Origin: Bacilli bacterium
Lineage (GTDB): Bacteria; Bacillota_I; Bacilli_A; RF39; UBA660
Direction: 5' to 3'
Length of the DNA: 40,075 nt
NCBI GenBank assembly: GCA_017511375.1
Contig: JAFWKJ010000017.1
Location: 1-40,075, forward strand
The notes under the pieces were generated by a model, which searched no databases, was not told where the DNA came from, and saw only the letters and a program-made list of their open reading frames with translations. This document shows positions 39,379 to 40,075 of the stretch, in pieces (within the stretch, counting starts at the first letter, position 1; each line of letters opens with the position of its first letter). The position numbers and the translations under genes were made by a program.

Positions 39379-39407
39379 TTGACAAAAATGTAAAGAAAAG
39401 ATATGTT
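39379..39407 (+). promoter_or_regulatory. Promoter of the surface protein gene
   Basis: A perfect -35 TTGACA (39379-39384), a 17-base spacer and -10 TATGTT (39402-39407). The A/T-rich stretch AATGTTTTAATTTAT upstream (39359-39373) occurs also upstream of the SOS promoter (20936-20950). Confidence 0.6.
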
Positions 39408-39425
39408 TAATAAAGGTGATATAGT

Positions 39426-40075
39426 ATGAAAGAAAACAATACAAATATTACAGAAAACCAAAATGAATTAAAAAATATAAATCAACAAGAATTGGTTGAT
39501 TATAAGAAAAAGAAGGAAATAGGAGCCCTTATTGTTTTGGGAATAATAGTAGCATTAGGAATAGGGTATGCTTTACTACAAACAACGTTAAGTATTTCTG
39601 GAGCCACCAAAGTAGGGGATATGACCTGGAATATTTACTGGGATAATATTGATGTAACAGCTGGATCAGTAGAAGGAACTCCTGAATTAAGTTCTAATGA
39701 TACAATTGTATCTTTTGAAATAACCTTAGAAAAGCCAGGAGACTTTTATGAATTTACGTTAGATGCCGTGAATGATGGATCTATTGATGCAATAATTGAC
39801 AGTGTAGAAAAAAAAGTAGATGGATCAACAAGCATTCCAAACTACTTGAATTATACGGTTACTTATAGCGATGATTCTCCAATTTCCACAAGTCAAATGT
39901 TAAATGCGCATTCTTCAGAAACTTATAAAGTAAGAGTAGATTTTAAAAAAGATGTGAATGAAACAACGTTGCCAAGTATTGCACAAACACATACACTTAC
40001 ATTTGAAGTAAATTATGTTCAGGCAACTCCAAGTACTACGACATCTTCATCTCCATCACCATCACCATCACCATC
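39426..40075 (+). CDS. Signal-anchored surface protein, TasA/camelysin-like (partial, 3' end outside window)
   Basis: An open frame of 216 codons without stop to the window edge. It has a polar, Asn/Gln-rich N-terminus of about 30 residues, then a membrane or signal helix (about 33-51: IGALIVLGIIVALGIGYALL), then QTTLSISGATKVGDMTWNIYWDNI and a beta-rich outside domain. The helix ending in GYALL followed by LxIxG and W-N-x-x-W-x-N is a start shared by many SipW-type secreted fibre-like proteins of Firmicutes, but family membership is not certain. The visible C-terminus becomes a Ser-Pro repeat, perhaps a spacer to a wall or adhesion domain further downstream. RBS AAAGGTGAT lies 6 bases before the ATG. 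Confidence 0.7.
   Translation, partial: MKENNTNITENQNELKNINQQELVDYKKKKEIGALIVLGIIVALGIGYALLQTTLSISGATKVGDMTWNIYWDNIDVTAGSVEGTPELSSNDTIVSFEITLEKPGDFYEFTLDAVNDGSIDAIIDSVEKKVDGSTSIPNYLNYTVTYSDDSPISTSQMLNAHSSETYKVRVDFKKDVNETTLPSIAQTHTLTFEVNYVQATPSTTTSSSPSPSPSP
40050..40075 (+). repeat. CCATCA micro-repeat coding for Ser-Pro
   Basis: Four copies or more of a 6-base unit (tca cca) encode an SPSPSP spacer at the window edge. The copy number beyond the edge is unknown. Confidence 0.85.

Noticed and set aside
1-40075. Mycoplasma-type code 4 (TGA as Trp)
   Set aside because: Genes end at TGA (dtd, tcdA) and Trp is TGG; peptidoglycan genes are present.

Overview
The window is AT-rich, densely coding chromosomal DNA from a low-GC Gram-positive bacterium (Bacilli/Firmicutes type). 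The evidence is strong purine-rich ribosome binding sites, TTGACA/TATAAT-type and extended -10 promoters, short T-tailed hairpin terminators, a T-box leader, and gene order matching Bacillus subtilis in several blocks. Tryptophan is encoded by TGG and TGA is used as a stop (dtd, tcdA), so this is not a code-4 mycoplasma, although the blocks are thinned out compared with Bacillus. A little-studied host-associated lineage of Bacilli (RF39- or Erysipelotrichales-like) is a reasonable inference but is not proven here. No phage, insertion sequence, CRISPR array, rRNA or tRNA was seen.

Layout. (1) 1-6350: end of a membrane protein, then rbgA, an RNase HII with an extra N-terminal nucleotidyltransferase-like domain, topA, an unknown gene and xerC (the Bacillus rbgA-rnhB-topA-xerC neighbourhood). 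(2) 6350-12620: comN-like gene, secDF, bifunctional rel, dtd and an AI-2E family membrane protein, again in Bacillus order. (3) 12660-20260: an M3-like metallopeptidase, a T-box leader, hisS with a metallothionein-like cysteine-rich tail, an archaeal-type aspS, a membrane-anchored unknown protein, an alpha/beta hydrolase on the minus strand, a structured ncRNA that is probably 6S RNA, an unknown gene and tcdA. (4) 20262-24670: lexA (minus) divergent from a 53-codon membrane protein gene whose promoter contains a perfect LexA-type palindrome, then polA and mutM. (5) 24650-26860 (minus): tmcAL, gmk and a small membrane protein. (6) 26883-39315: a division and cell-wall (dcw) segment, murG-murB-divIB and ftsA-ftsZ, interrupted by three paralogous GT-C-type membrane glycosyltransferases, a small membrane protein, a kinase-like/methyltransferase fusion and a membrane sulfatase/phosphotransferase-like enzyme. 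(7) 39426-end: a surface protein gene running off the window.

How the genes work together. Blocks 1-3 are housekeeping: ribosome assembly, R-loop and supercoil control, chromosome dimer resolution, protein export, stringent response, aminoacylation and tRNA proofreading. Block 4 links the SOS repressor to a likely division-inhibiting small protein and to repair enzymes. Block 6 couples peptidoglycan precursor synthesis and Z-ring assembly to what looks like a pathway that builds or decorates a surface glycopolymer.

Most notable observations: the cysteine-rich repeat tail on HisRS, the nucleotidyltransferase-RNase HII fusion, the SosA/YneA-like SOS microprotein, and the glycopolymer module embedded between murG and ftsA. 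Many terminators here recruit the last codons and the stop codon of the gene into the hairpin.
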